Both the position numbers and the translations under genes were made by a program. Below, piece by piece: positions 1 through 12,373 of a DNA stretch of 64,000 bases (position 1 is the stretch's first letter; every line of letters starts with the position of its first letter). Location: NCBI GenBank assembly GCA_025738555.1, contig JAOVFP010000020.1:372001-436000 (forward strand). Direction: 5' to 3'. Source of the stretch: Cyathus striatus. Lineage: Eukaryota; Basidiomycota; Agaricomycetes; Agaricales; Nidulariaceae. A model generated the notes under the pieces. The model saw only the letters and a list, made by a program, of their open reading frames with translations, had not been told where the DNA came from and did no database searches.

Positions 1-230
1 TGCTTGGTCGAAATAGATATATCTATAAATACTATGCTCTTTTTGTCCCAAAAGAAAAGAGAAGGTAAGAAAAAAAGTACCCGAAGAACCGAGGGAGTAC
101 ATAGCCTTTGTCTGAATGCAACGGCCCAAAATAACCGAAATGATGAAAGTCCAATGGAGGAATAAATAGGTAACACGGAAGGGATGAACGAACGAAACTT
201 CAAATCTGGTACAAACTCGCGTCGAAAAAT

Positions 231-2177
231 CTAAAGTATGACGGGGGTTCTTTCATATTTTAAATAAAACGAGCCTTTTTGGGGGCGGCATAAAAGGATA
301 TCGTTCCAGTTGGGAATAGGGAGGGTATTTGATGGTCGGCCATAACGATCAACCACGGAGTGTTGGAATCCAAGGACATACATGGCCGTTATAAGCTTCA
401 GTTCCACTTTGGCCAGCCGGGTTCCAAGGCACAAAGTTTTACCTAGAACGACATCAATGAACCATAACCAGGGGGTAAGTAGGTAGTAAGGTACATACCT
501 CCGCCCCAGCCAACATATCCGAAAGGAGTGTCAATTGATTCTTTCCTCCCCGGATCAAACTTCCACGGATCGGGATAGATTTCGGGATCGAGATGGATAT
601 CACTAAAAGGATATATAACGTATGCACCAGTAGGAATTATTTTGTTGTTGATGTAAAATTCTGGTCCCAAATTTCGCCTCATTGCGGTGTGCGGTTGCGC
701 AACACGTGTGGTTTCCCGAATAATTGCGTCAAGTATAGGGGTGTTCTGCTCCCAAGCCTCAAGGGGGATGCCCGCAAGCCGGGAGGAAAGCGACTGTGGG
801 GAGGACGAACCGGAATTGTATGAAAGATTGGACGCGAGCAGGGACTCAACCTCTGCGGCCGCTTTTGAATGCCACTCTGGATGACCAGCCAGGAATGTCA
901 TTAACCAAGACGCTGGAAAAATTCCATATCGGTTAGAGAATATGATAATACCAAGACAAACATGAGCTTACCTGTAGTGCCCGTCGCCCTCGCTCCGGCA
1001 ATCAATAAGCCCATGATGAACTATGTACCTGTCAGTTCCTTGACCCTCCGCAGATATATGCGGAAAAGGACTTACACCCACTACCACAAGCTTCTCGTCT
1101 CCAAAATCAAGAAGCATTTGGAGCGTGTCGTTCCGTGGAAGGCCACTTTTCTCTCGTGCGTCAACTGCTTTTACCACAATATCATAGATCTCTTTCGTCG
1201 CCCACAACTTTTGAAGCATCGCTGGAGTTGGAAGCCATGGCAAGAGGACCGTAGCAGGGGTTGTTCCCGTGTCCAATGTGTCATACAATGTCTTCAGCCG
1301 CGCAACAAGAATCGGATTGTCGGCTATCTCCTCGCTTGTCAGACTTCGAATAGTCGTTTGAAAGATGAGCTAAGAATACCCAAGTTAGACACAGACGTCA
1401 GCATGACGGAAAAAACAATTACACAGCGCTGAACAAAAATAAACACTTCTCACCTCGTAGATATTATCAAAAGGATCAAATATGCCGGAATCGCCCCACC
1501 CTTCCATAACCCTCCGAGAATCTTCCAAAATCTGGGGAATTACTGGAAAATAGCATTCAGCTATGCTGAGATAAGCCCGAAATAGAAGGGTACCTACATT
1601 CACTCAGCGGAGCGTTCCTTTGGACGTTTGCAAGGCGTTTATGGATGAGGGCTATTCTTTTCGTTTGTAAATCAGATGTCACGCCGCGAACCATGGGTAT
1701 CTGGAGGGAAAAGAAGACGTCAAATGGAGCAAAACGGCGAGAATGTGTGGCTGTCTTACTGCTCCAGACAAAATTTTGAACCCTTCTGTGAGATCAAGGC
1801 CTTTGGCTGTAAAGAATGCCTCGCGAGCGCTTTCACCGGACACAACGATCACCTTGTTCTGCAATTATCGTCAGTATGAGTATGAATTTTTAGAAAATAG
1901 AAACATAACGTACGCGTAGTAATGAAAACTGGAAAATGCTCTGCCCAGTCGCATGAAACCCCCAATTCAAAAAGTCGTATCTCCTGCGAAAGAAAGGGAA
2001 GATAGCGAGGAATGGATTCCCAGGTAATGATGCTGGTTCGTCCAGTCCATCCTTCTGAACAGCGGATGTAACGAGGAGGATTAAAAGAACGACTATGACC
2101 GCAAGGGTAAATTGGGTTGCACACCCCGCCGAGACCATGGCGGTAGAGGCTGCTTGAAGGCCTATGGCGTAAGGCAT
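231..2177 (-). CDS. Cytochrome P450 monooxygenase (multi-exon)
   Basis: A membrane-anchored haem monooxygenase, presumably ER-bound and working with P450 reductase; the substrate cannot be told from sequence. The start at 2177 opens a hydrophobic N-terminal anchor rich in Ile, Leu and Val. I read exon 1 as 2177-1914 and exon 2 as 1858-1760, both joining in phase, followed by about six more exons. The ETTR sequence (the ExxR motif) lies near 780. The PERF-like region reads DPWKFDPGR. The haem pocket FGYVGWGGGKTLCLGTRLAK is rebuilt across the last intron at about 435-490, with the cysteine in CLG at about 420. The protein ends YERTPVIL and stops at 231. All the hallmarks needed for activity are present and I saw no frameshift. 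It heads a run of minus-strand genes but has no obvious functional link to them. The P450 family number was not assigned. Confidence 0.9.
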
Positions 2178-3425
2178 AATGTCGGGGGGGAAGAGAGAAG
2201 AGAGAGAAAAGACGTGGATTAGCCAATGAAGGGATGGAATGACACTACGAGGTGCTTAAGATATGTTTAGACCGACCAGGATGAGAAACCTCAAGGTGGT
2301 GAGTCTCATTTTATAGTCGAAAAGGATGCGGTGCGCATGCTGCCAGTCCGGGGCGCAGGATGTAATCAAAGATTGGCAGCGGTCTCCGGTGAAACCAGGT
2401 CATTTCGATGAATCTTGAACGAAAGCGGAGGCAATTCTTCATTCCTAATAGGTAAGCGGCTTGAATCAGGCAACGTTCTTGGGAGATCACCTGCAAAATG
2501 TACTGACCACAGAGTGAGCCGGTCCCGAGAATTGAACTCTATTGGGATAGCAAGACACGATGTTTACACCAACTTCCTCGACACGTGGAGCTGCAGTCTG
2601 ACATGCACGGTAGTTGTCCGTGCGACACGAGAAGGCTACCTTTCAATGTCCGGTACAATCTCCAAATTACTACAGCTTGTTCCAATTTTGGCCTTCTTAT
2701 TTTAGCCTAAATTTCAGCACAAGTTGCCTGCTGAAATAAGACGCGATTCTTTTCCTCGTGCGCAACACACTCTGGAACCTTACCTTGATAGGGTCGCAGG
2801 TGGTGTAACTGGTTCCGTTTACCGGAAAACGTACAAACGCGGTTAATCAGGCGTGCTCACTCCCACCCAGCAAACTCGCGAGTTCCCATATGTCTGTGGT
2901 GGCCATACCTTGATATGTCAGTCTTTTCCGCCCCAAGTGAATACCAGATTCTATGACTGATTGGTGCTTATGCACACCAATTCTCAATCAGCCGAACAGG
3001 AGGGACCATCAACCAAGACCTGTGAGTCTCACGTTGGGACACACCTTGATCATCGTCTATAAAATTGAGCGTGTCCACATACATCTATTTCTAGGAACCA
3101 AGCTCAATGCTCCACGTATTGCATATCGATGTACTTATGGTTTCTAGGTGGGCCAGACTGTACCAGGCTGTCCATAAGCCTATAATCAACAACTATTTCC
3201 CCCAAAATTGCACGAGAAGACAGATTAAGTGGGTCCTATCGAAGCCCGAGGTATAGGGATGTCATAAACAGGCACCCGTAGATCGTGGTGAAATCACCTG
3301 AAGAGTGACATTAGCCGGGATCGCAGAGCAAAATGGGTAATTTCCAGATGTGGCTCACGGCAAACACGATAGGCATGATACATTGATGTCAGCTGTAGGT
3401 GCCTGGAGCTTTCGTAACGTATTTT
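2178..3425. other. Intergenic region between P450 and PAQR gene
   Basis: About 1.25 kb without a gene I can support. It holds the promoter of the P450 and the 3' flank of the PAQR gene. Open frames such as 2415-2705 (+) and 2953-3147 (+) show no domain, no compatible splice partners and no family resemblance, so I left them out. Confidence 0.5.
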
Positions 3426-4746
3426 TCAGATACTACAGACGACAGACTGCGACAGTCGGTAATGTAGACAGATCAAAACGCATTTATAGTGGGCAAGCGC
3501 CGCAAGAACCACGCAAACGTGAAAGATTTGGTGCGACGCAAAAAGTAGTCAAATAGGCCAGGAGCCAGTCGTTCAGGGATACGATTTGCACTAAAAGATT
3601 AAAGTAAACGATAATAAGTACGGCATCTTACCAATGAGCGACTGCTCATTGGGGATTGCGGAGATCTCAACACGGAATGAGGCAAACGAATAACATACTA
3701 TAGCAGCGCGCCTGCAATATACAGGGCACCCGAAACCAGCAGCCATCCAAATCCCATTTCCGTTAAAAGCTCGTTGACACCATGTGTTACGAGCAAGTGA
3801 GAGACTGGTACAACAGCGCAGAGACCAAGACCGATGAACACCGCCGTCCGAGCACCGCGGTGGGTCGGTTTGGAGTATTCAGGACTTAATACAATGTATG
3901 CAGCCCCTATAAAACATGCAAATCATGAGCCAGGTTCTTTTTCATGATCATGATCATGTCGATGACGCACCGAAACCAGCAGCAGTCATGGTAACCAAGT
4001 ATAGAACTTGCAATTGCGGTTGACAAAAAAAACCGTAGTAAATGCAGGGGTAAAACGACCCCACAGTGAGGACGACTATTCCCGAGTAGTCGTAAGCATG
4101 GCAACGGGTAGCCACCTAGATGAGGGATGATGATTACCGAAAGTATGAAATAAAGACGTGTTACATGCCAAACCTCTTCAGAATGGCAGCCTGAAGTATG
4201 GTACATCGCACTAGATGCCATACAGAAGACCGCTGACGATAGGAAAACAGTAAAGACTGCTGAATCCATCCACGTCGAAACGGCATGAGGCTGAATATAT
4301 TGTTGGTGGAAAGTGGCTAGAAAGAAAATGAACAGCGCAGCACCCCAGAGATGAGTGTGGATGTTGACTAGAGGAATGTTTGTCATTAGCCGGTGGGAAA
4401 AACTGGTGCTTGTATGTACCTGTCTCGTTGTGCAAATCTAATGCAAGATATGAATGAAATGAGGGGGAGATGAAGAGAAAAAGCAATACAGCTCACAAGC
4501 AAATATGGAGGCTATGCAACCTCTCCAATGGTTCTGCACCCTGATAGCGGTTCAAAATGCTGTTAGGGCTGGTGGTGCTCAAGCATCATACCTTCTATAG
4601 CCCATGACGATATACTCATTGTCTCTCTGCCATTCTGGAATTTCCCACCAGGTTAGAATGTTGGAAGGAACGGAGGACGGGGAAGCAGGCGAATGAGTTT
4701 GGACGGGGTCTGGTACTCTGTGGCGAAGAGTGTGGTGAGTGACCAT
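3426..4746 (-). CDS. PAQR/HlyIII-family receptor (Izh/adiponectin-receptor type), frameshifted in last exon
   Basis: A seven-transmembrane protein of the progestin/adipoQ receptor family. Fungal members (Izh) act in zinc and lipid homeostasis and resemble ceramidases. I read at least six exons from ATG 4746. The N-terminus contains the family signature IPEWQRDNEYIVMGYRR, followed by VQNHWRGC, AYLHNETVNIHTHLWGA and SSAMYHT, which carries the first metal-ligand histidine. Then come DYSGIVVLTVGSFYPCIYYG, EYSKPTHRGART and YANRIPERLAPG. In the last exon the conserved ASHQIFHVCVVLAALAHY, with the second and third metal-ligand histidines, is present but one base out of frame after FDYF. The break is at an A5 run at 3540-3544 on the plus strand. 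Past the break the frame stays open to a TGA at 3428-3426. As written the gene loses its last helix and two zinc ligands. A sequencing error is as likely as a real mutation. Confidence 0.88.
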
Positions 4747-5900
4747 ATTGAGAAAGCTAATAATAATATTCCAGGAAAACGGTCCAGGGGATAGAAGGAT
4801 TAGAAGGGAATCGCGGATTCTGTTGAGTTGGAAGAAAGGAGAGAAAGGAGATTGGGAGATGTCAGCGGGCCCGCAGACTCGGACTGGTCAGAAAGCTAGT
4901 TGGTCGCATGCCGTTGGGGGAACATGGCAGGAAAAAACATGTCCGTGCCGTCATGCCCCAAAAATAACTGCTCCCACGCTAAGTACTTACATACGATAAC
5001 TTATTTAAATTTAATACATACCTATCTAAGTATACATAACTATCACCGGCCGAAGCTGTATACCTAACCTCTTTCACTCTGTTCCATCCACTACTCTATC
5101 TACTCTCTAAATATTTCGTGTGATGTTGCACGCTAGGCACTGATAAATGCTCTATTCTTGGATGTATATTCCTCCGCTGACAACCGTCATATTTGAAGGA
5201 AGGTTGCTACATGTGCTGTGTACATATGTCACTCAGGACCTCAGGTGTGTCCTAGTAGCAGAGAAATATCTACTCGAATCCGATAATGATATCTCTGAGT
5301 CTGATAAGTCCAACTAATGCTTCCAATTGGCGTGTGAGCGCCGTGTATCTCATGATAGCCGTATAAATGGTGAGAAACCAAAAACGCGGGTCAGACACAG
5401 TGTTGGCAGACACACAGGGCTGCGGGAGATCTCACTTGCAATCTTCTGCGGTCAATGAATTTTCCTATTATTTCTATGTTGTAAGCACGAGACAATCTGC
5501 ATACAATACCCGCGCTTATTTACGATACTTATATTTGACAAGTTGAAATGCCATATTTTCATGATAAAACTTCAGAGAATAATTTTTACAAATCCAAGAC
5601 ACGAGGAGATCATTGTCTCGGGAGAGTACATAGTACGCCGTCATCCTGTGATTATTTGTAGTCACCGTTATAGCTAGATTTCCAACTGTAACTGGGCGCG
5701 TTCGCGGCCACACATGAGGTTTCTGTGCTTCTCAGTCGTGCAGGTTCTAGCTCCCCATGTTTCAGCAACTCTCCGCGGGTTGCCTAACCAAGTATAACTG
5801 GGCACGTCAGGTCATAACAAATGAAACAGTTAACAATACAATGGTATTACAAAGCGCGAAATAGAACCGTGAAAAGCTTGATATGTAGTACAAATTTCCG
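4747..5900. other. Intergenic region between PAQR and FYV10/GID9 genes
   Basis: About 1.15 kb. The left part is the PAQR promoter. On the minus strand near 5270-5370 a short frame ends in RQLEALVGLIRLRDIIIGFE and a stop, which looks protein-like, and an unrecognised 65-codon frame lies at 5516-5713. I could not join them into a convincing gene, and they may be a remnant. Nothing else was recognised. Confidence 0.35.
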
Positions 5901-7437
5901 TCATGAAATGAATACTTTGCGCAGCGACGAAAATGAACATGTTTCTTCAATGCGTGGACACGTGACCATACCGCTGTTTTTTGCAGCCATTTCTTCTAAT
6001 ACCTGAAACATGGTTACTTTTGAGTCTCATATTACAGGTGACTACATGGAATATGATATACCTCTCTAGAATATACCTGGCCATTAGGAAATGCCATGGG
6101 CATGTTGTCCTCATCCATAATTTTCCCACTAAGCCGACATACAATGGTGGAATTTGCGTGATGACTGAATGGAACCTCCCCCGCCAGCTTACCGAGACCC
6201 AAAGGTTGGGCGCTTGGTCCGGATTCACCGTCACAGATCGGACAGTCAACGTTTTTTGTGGAGTGATCGTAGCAAGCTGGCAGTTTTAGCGACGCAAGCC
6301 CAGCATAGAGCGCTAGGTGAAGGAGGGGCTCGGTGGGAAGAGTATTCAAGTTATATATGGCATGCCGAAAAGACTTCACGAGCACAGTCCACCGCAACGG
6401 ATCATATAATCGCTGAGGATAAAGTTAATTTAGCCACTAACTGGATCTGAACAAAAGTTACCTTGTAAGGACCGCATGTCGTATCTGGAGGAAATGCAAG
6501 TAATGCCAATGCTTGTCGTATCTGAGGCATATGTGTCTCTTGCCAGGGGACAAGATACTTCTTGGAGTATGCTATCGCTTCCTGAGACTTTTGAGCTCTT
6601 ATCAGCTCGATATACTCCTGAAGACGCAACTCACAAATTCAAGTGTACTCTGTCGAGAGTACGTAAGTACAGGGCATATGTCCGCTCAAACATTTAACAG
6701 GGAACCTTGATCTTTTGAAGCGCAGTTTTATTTTCACTACACCATGTTAAGGCCTCAGAGCAGCCGTGGTTCTCGAGAGCACTTTCTATCCGCTTGATGT
6801 CCGAGAAGAGGTCGATGTCTACCAGGGTCTTACAAATCATGGTCAATGGTTGACGATATCCTAAGTCAAAACACCGTACCTCAATACCCTTCTCTTTTGC
6901 AATCATTCTCGCTGTCTTATCTTTCCCATTTCTAAGGCACCAATCCACCAACCATCTGTCTAGTCTTGTGTCAGCCCACCGTGAATACTCAGGATCATTC
7001 GCAGCATGAAATCCTTCCACAGCTGACAAGTGATGAAGACGTTCACGTATGACCACCAATGTCGGCCTTCCCGCATTACTTTGCAAGTCAAATAGCTAGA
7101 TCGTGTGGTAAGTATAGAATAAGCTTAGCCTGCCAAGACGTACCTTGGCTTTCAAGTTCTCGATTCTCGTTATCATCCCGTCAACCGTTTTCAAAGCGTC
7201 AGATTGGCTAACGTCCCCCGCTTGCGCAGCTTTCACTAACTCTGAAGCGGCATTCTGCAACGCAGTGATATCTCGCTGTATATTCTTCTGTTGTGTACGG
7301 AATATTTTGCGGTAATTCTCGTAAGGAACCTGTAAGGCATTATAACAGAACCACTTGGTAACGGAATAACGAGCAAATACCCTTGCAAACTGCTGCTCGA
7401 ATAGCAAAACTCCTTCTACATTCACTTTGTTAGCCAT
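5901..7437 (-). CDS. FYV10: GID/CTLH E3 ubiquitin ligase subunit Fyv10/Gid9 (MAEA homologue)
   Basis: A RING-type subunit of the GID/CTLH ubiquitin ligase, which in yeast marks gluconeogenic enzymes for degradation when glucose returns. ATG 7437 gives the family N-terminus MANKVNVEGVLLFEQQFARV, followed by a helical region (QKNIQRDITALQNAASELVK). The middle contains a LisH-like stretch (RLDRWLVDWCLRNGK) and a CTLH region (DIDLFSDIKRIESALENHGC, then LEFxLRLQEYIELIRAQ). A CRA-type segment follows (EAIAYSKKYLVPW). The C-terminus is the degenerate RING/Gid domain: CRLSGKIMDEDN, PNGQVYSREVLEEMA and CPRIEETCSFSSLRKVFIS, ending with TGA 5903-5901. The order and motifs match MAEA/Fyv10 across the whole length and I saw no break. 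The introns are short. The neighbouring PAQR and PIG-S genes are on the same strand but functionally unrelated. Confidence 0.93.
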
Positions 7438-10235
7438 AGTCTATGTGCAGAGTAGGTGATGAAGGATGAAGATGGGTATTAGGGCGCAGTCACGGTGGTC
7501 TACCATGGCTGACAGTCGGAGTGATGAACGTCAGACCAGTTTACAGCGTGCACGTGCCACAAGATCGCGAGTCCCGACTTTACTTTAACTTACCACTTCG
7601 AACTTTCGAAGAAACTCTGATTCTACGGGCCCACTTTCAACCCACTTTTCAGTAAATATTTTTTATTCATTGACTCGAAGTAAAACATCGCAGATACGGA
7701 ACGCTAGAGAATGCCAGTCACTTATACCAAACACGATCACTTCCGCAACAGACGGAGCAACAGGCTGGCGGCTTAGAATGGTTAAATTGTTCTTTCGTAC
7801 GAGATCCTTACAATTCCTACAAATTATATTCGTGTAATCGGCCATCCTCGTTGCAGTTTGCTTTGACGCCAGTCGGTGCCGCACAGGGTCCTGAGTCCTG
7901 AATCATTTATGATACCTCCTCCAATTGTAAGCCATTCAATTACGAAAATTCGGACCAAAGAATAAAGTAGAAAGAAAAGTACTGGATTTCAAGGAGGCCG
8001 GCGCGTCAGGTCCGCTTGTTTGAAAGTTCAACGTAAACCCTCCGTTCTGCCGTCTCCGAGTCTTTCCTCATGGCTACACACCAGTTTACACTGCTGATGT
8101 CCGATTTCTAGCGCAAAGTCATTTGAAAAATCACCATGCTTTACAGTCTTCTTCGCTATATTAGAACGTCTATGTGGGGTTAGCAGGGATGTAAGTTGGC
8201 ATTGCTTTCGTTTGCAGGCTGCAGGCGGCTGGCCGGCTTACCAAATCTGAAGGTTGTAAAGCGTTTGAATACTCCACGACTGGATAGGACATCATATGCG
8301 TACCCCGAGCTTTCCGCGCAATTACCGTTCTTTATTTGGCGTGCACAGGTCAGTTGTGAGATGGATCATTTTTGCTTCGTGTTTTTATTATATCTGGTAT
8401 AAGCTGCTTGTTTTTAGTAACGAACCTAGGCTAGTCATGACATTGTCATGTTTGAATCTCGGTGAATCGCGATCACGTTTCTGTTCTGGCAATGGCATGT
8501 TGGCACAGCCATCAGGTAATAATTTAGCATCACTGATTCTAGTTATTCTCATTCAGCTGCAGAATGACGTTGGTAATCAGTCAAAGGTTTCAGCAGCAAT
8601 TTTGTTGCCCACACGTGTTCACCTTTTATCCTTATACCACCCCAACTCATGTCCAATGCTTAATTGGGGGCAAACTATGCATCGCCTGAGGTGTCCGCCT
8701 CATCATGAATGCCAGAAGACACCGGCTTCGATAAACACTCTTAGATGGGAAATAGGTTTCTAGTGACCGATACATGCGTTCGTCTAGGTCTGTGGAATTT
8801 ACACCACTCTTCCCAAAGCAAGATGAGCGTGCCGTCTCAGACGCCTCCGCTTACCTTACCGTGCCCCCCAAGCTCCACCTAATATAAAAAAATCGTGTAC
8901 GTCTCCCCCATCGTAAAAAATATATCTTTGTGTGGAAATCCCATCTCTACAGAGACCAGCTGTCCTTTTCATAATTGCAGTGGTAGGTGAAGCATAATGG
9001 ACTTGAATAGGCTAATACGCAGTAGAATGCTTTGGGTGCATGAGTCAATGTAAGTGATGAATCGATGAAGTTCAACTCGTATGTCATTTTAGTATGCACT
9101 GGGTTAATTTTTACCTCAGTGTTCCGTTCCGCCTTCTATTCTCGGGGCTCAAACCTTTTCGCAGGCTGCGCGCAGTTAATTGCATGGTTGACTGGAGGGA
9201 TTCTTGTGCACGACATCGTGACTATCACTTAAGTTAGAAGGTCATCTAATTTCCGTGAGCTGAAACGGCGATGGAGGTCACCGAGGCGTCCACGCTGTAT
9301 TCGTGCTAAGCTTTAGTGTTCTCGGCATTGGACGAGCTTGAACGGAAGGCTAGTCACCTTTTCTACTGGGGGCATAAGGTCATCCAAATATTCCAGAAAA
9401 TCGCTCATATGACGAGGCTAATCATATTTTTTCTCAGGCTTATTTATTCAGGTTATGGAACATTGGAGACTTAGGCCAAACATGGGCTGGGAAAAACATA
9501 TTTGCACTGGAGGTATTCTGTACAATTCTGTACAATTATATAAATATACATGTCGGTCATAAAGGTCTTTTTGGTCCTTCTGTGAAATATTATTGGTCAA
9601 GAACTGACCTCATTGACGTCCGGACCGGACTAGCGGATATGCATATTGAAATCTTTACAGATAAAGAACGTCAGTAGATATTTCAGCATATACCCTAGCG
9701 AATTCTTACGCCACTCATGCTCAATCGGAAACACAGCGGGTATTTTGATAGTAGGCATGCAGGAATAAAAGCATTTCGGACCGATAAATGATGTTGTGAT
9801 TCTCATTTTGCTTGCTCGTCCAATGCTCATCATTAATCATTGCCAATGGTCATTCAAGAGCGTTTGTTTCTCAATCGAAGTTTAGTCCATCTCACTGAGT
9901 CCCTCTTTGACATATTAGTAATACCGAAACTATAGAGAAATCTTATCCTTGGAGTCATAAAAATACTTCCAGGTGTACTTATTCTGACGTGTTCACTCAG
10001 AACCCTTAATTCACTTAAATACAGAGCAAAATAGAACAACTTAACCAGAGGCCCAATATCAATCTTCAAGCTGTTTGGCAAAACAGCTTATCATAAACAA
10101 AGCAGACTTAAAGTACTTCACTCCGAGTCATTGCAGTGTCACTTCATTTTTTCCACTGACGATGTGTTACAAATATAAGTACTCTGGACAATGTGATTTT
10201 ATCATTAGCAATATGCGTATAAACTAAAGTAACTA
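7438..10235. other. Gene-poor intergenic stretch (2.8 kb)
   Basis: No gene can be supported here. The longest frames (8296-8763 + and 7663-7884 -) show no recognisable domain or splice context. The left 500 bp presumably contains the FYV10 promoter. The direct repetition TACAATTCTGTACAATT near 9525 is the only local repeat I noticed. The stretch is long for this gene-dense half of the window and may hold decayed sequence. Confidence 0.4.
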
Positions 10236-12066
10236 CTAGGTGCCATTCGCTGATTGCATGGCTTCCTGGCGTTGACGTCTCCAAGCCTTAGCCTCGCGCA
10301 AGGTAGTAACGAATAATGGAACCATCACGCTTGCAAACAATGGTGCGTATACAGCATATTTGTGCTCTGCAGGGAAATAAAGCAAGGCAAGCATACCAGG
10401 ATTAAAAAAGGCGCGAGATGAGAACATAAAGGCCTCAGCCGAGTGGCGGAAGGTATCATGTAAGGAAACCCCAGCTGATACATGCATCTAGAATAAAATA
10501 AAGAAGACGCATACTTAGTTTGTATTTATTTTGAAAGAATGTAAATTACCTGATCAAGCGCATTAAGTGCATTGTAGATGTCTCCTTTAACATCTTCTCC
10601 TACAGGCATATTTTCAATCTGATTCACGAGTTTCACGATGCTTCTTAGCGTATTTTGACTTCCTCGGCATTTTCAAGAGCGCGCCGCCGTATGAGCGTGT
10701 CCAATTGCCAGTCTGTTATCCTTCTATTTGTATCGGCAGATTTGACACCTAGGGGTAATCGGGGGACGCCAAGCAAAGTTGATAATTGGTTCGCGAAGAC
10801 GGAAAATATATGATCTAAGTCAGAAGTCGGCAAGCCGGTATTTTTTGAAGTATCTTTTAAATTAGGGTTGTGAACAAAAATACCACCCCATTGAGGTAAT
10901 AAGAAAGCGCTGGATGATAAAGGTTGCCCTGGAGACTATATTCAGTATTTGCCTTTAGCGTTGCATTTGTAACAGACCATCAGAGTTGACGAGAAGGAGC
11001 GGTTGTCGGTGTGCAGATGGAATAAAAAGAATAAAATGAAGAACGGGATCGTTTGAAGCACTGGAAGCTAATAAATACAAAGAATGAAGAAAGATCCGTG
11101 TCCGGAATATATACATAAATCTTACAAAGCGTCCATTCCGCAGAGTTGACAAACACTGTAAGGTCTTCTTGGGTGAGAGCATATGTGCTGTTTATCAATT
11201 GAGGGTGAAATGCGAGTGGTGCATGGAATTGAACTTGACTCTCTATGGTAAATTTATGTAGAGATGAGAGGGGACTTATGATTGGAAATATGTGTTCTAA
11301 ACCAATTTTAATATAGTGTAGCCATAAGCACAAACAGCACTGACTTTCGAGTCCCTCTTTAATGTCCCACGAGTTGATAGTATACCCAGCAGCCGCATCT
11401 TCATTCAGCAAGCTGAAAGCTAGCCGAAAACTTGGAGCATACTGGGCGACGCGCTGATCGGGAGCTACAGAATGTGGAGTAAGGAGGGTAGATAGTACCT
11501 CGGTAAGTTTAGAAATGGCTTTGTAAACAAAATTCTGTATATATTTCTCGTGGAAGGACTATCGACTCACAATCCACATCCAGCCCAGTAACAGGGTAGA
11601 AGAGCTTCCTTCCTTCAACAGCGACCTCCCGTCCCTCAAAAGCCAAGGAATATACGTCTTCAGCCAATGGTTTGGCTTGCAGAATACTGATAAATACCAA
11701 AAATGGCCTATATCAGCTACAAGACGTACTGCAAATGTCGATTTCGACGTCCAATCCCTCCCAACGTCCCTTAGAGTTCATCACATGTTTATCTATTGCG
11801 CGTTGTAGAGTCGTTCGAGAAGCGTTGCTCTCCGATGGTAGACATATGCGAACAGGTAGTCGGAGACGACGTTCGGCATGGGAAGACACCCAAGAGGCGG
11901 GGAGAGAGAGACGTGTGATGCTGGTGGTGTACCACCAAAGAGGAAGGGAAAGGAAGATAACTATCCAGTAGGAGAGTATTATAGACCTCCGTACGGAATG
12001 AGACTGGTAGGAGAGCTTGGAAGGATCGTGAACAGACGGCGACTTGGTTGAAGGAGCAGAAGACAT
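10236..12066 (-). CDS. GPI transamidase subunit PIG-S (Gpi17)
   Basis: A subunit of the ER-membrane GPI transamidase that transfers preassembled GPI anchors to protein C-termini. ATG 12066 opens a short cytoplasmic tail, then the first transmembrane segment in the typical context RRSIILSYWIVIFLSLPLWW followed by TTSITRLSLP, a strong PIG-S signature. The lumenal region continues through several exons (frames near 11713-12066, 11509-11700, 10980-11411). The C-terminal part has HIFSVFANQLSTLLGVPRLP, DWQLDTLIRRRALENAEE and MHVSAGVSLHDTFRHSAEAF. It ends with a second hydrophobic segment (KYAVYAPLFASVMVPLFVTT) and a basic tail that stops at 10236. Two-helix topology and length fit the family. It is divergent from the Snt1-like gene, with about 300 bp between the start codons. 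Confidence 0.92.
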
Positions 12067-12373
12067 GGATATTAGCAGCTTACGTAACGAGAAGAGCGTA
12101 TTGTTTGCTGACGTGGGAGTTTCCTTTGGAACACAACATGACCAAGCAATGTGTCGATGTCTGTCTTAGCAAACTTTCAAACTCCCCGTCGTCCATTTCC
12201 CTATTCCTTTCTTCAGTCTACTTTATGATAATCCTGATTTTTTAGGATTTGCCTCACCATCCAGACAAATTTAATTCCCTTCAATTTCTGCCTTTCTTCT
12301 TCCCCTATACTTCATTTTGCTGTTAGGGCTGTAGATTTTTGTTCTCCTCCTCCTCACATTCACCGAAATCCTG
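12067..12373. promoter_or_regulatory. Shared divergent promoter region of PIG-S and Snt1-like genes
   Basis: 307 bp between two head-to-head start codons (12066 minus, 12374 plus). The right half is rich in pyrimidines (CTTTCTTCTTCCCC and CTCCTCCTCCTCAC), typical of fungal housekeeping promoters upstream of transcription starts. No specific operator was recognised. Confidence 0.5.

Noticed and set aside
8296..8763. 155-codon plus-strand frame in the 7.4-10.2 kb gap
   Set aside because: The composition is mixed, there is no recognisable family, no splice partners, and no good start context. It is likely chance.
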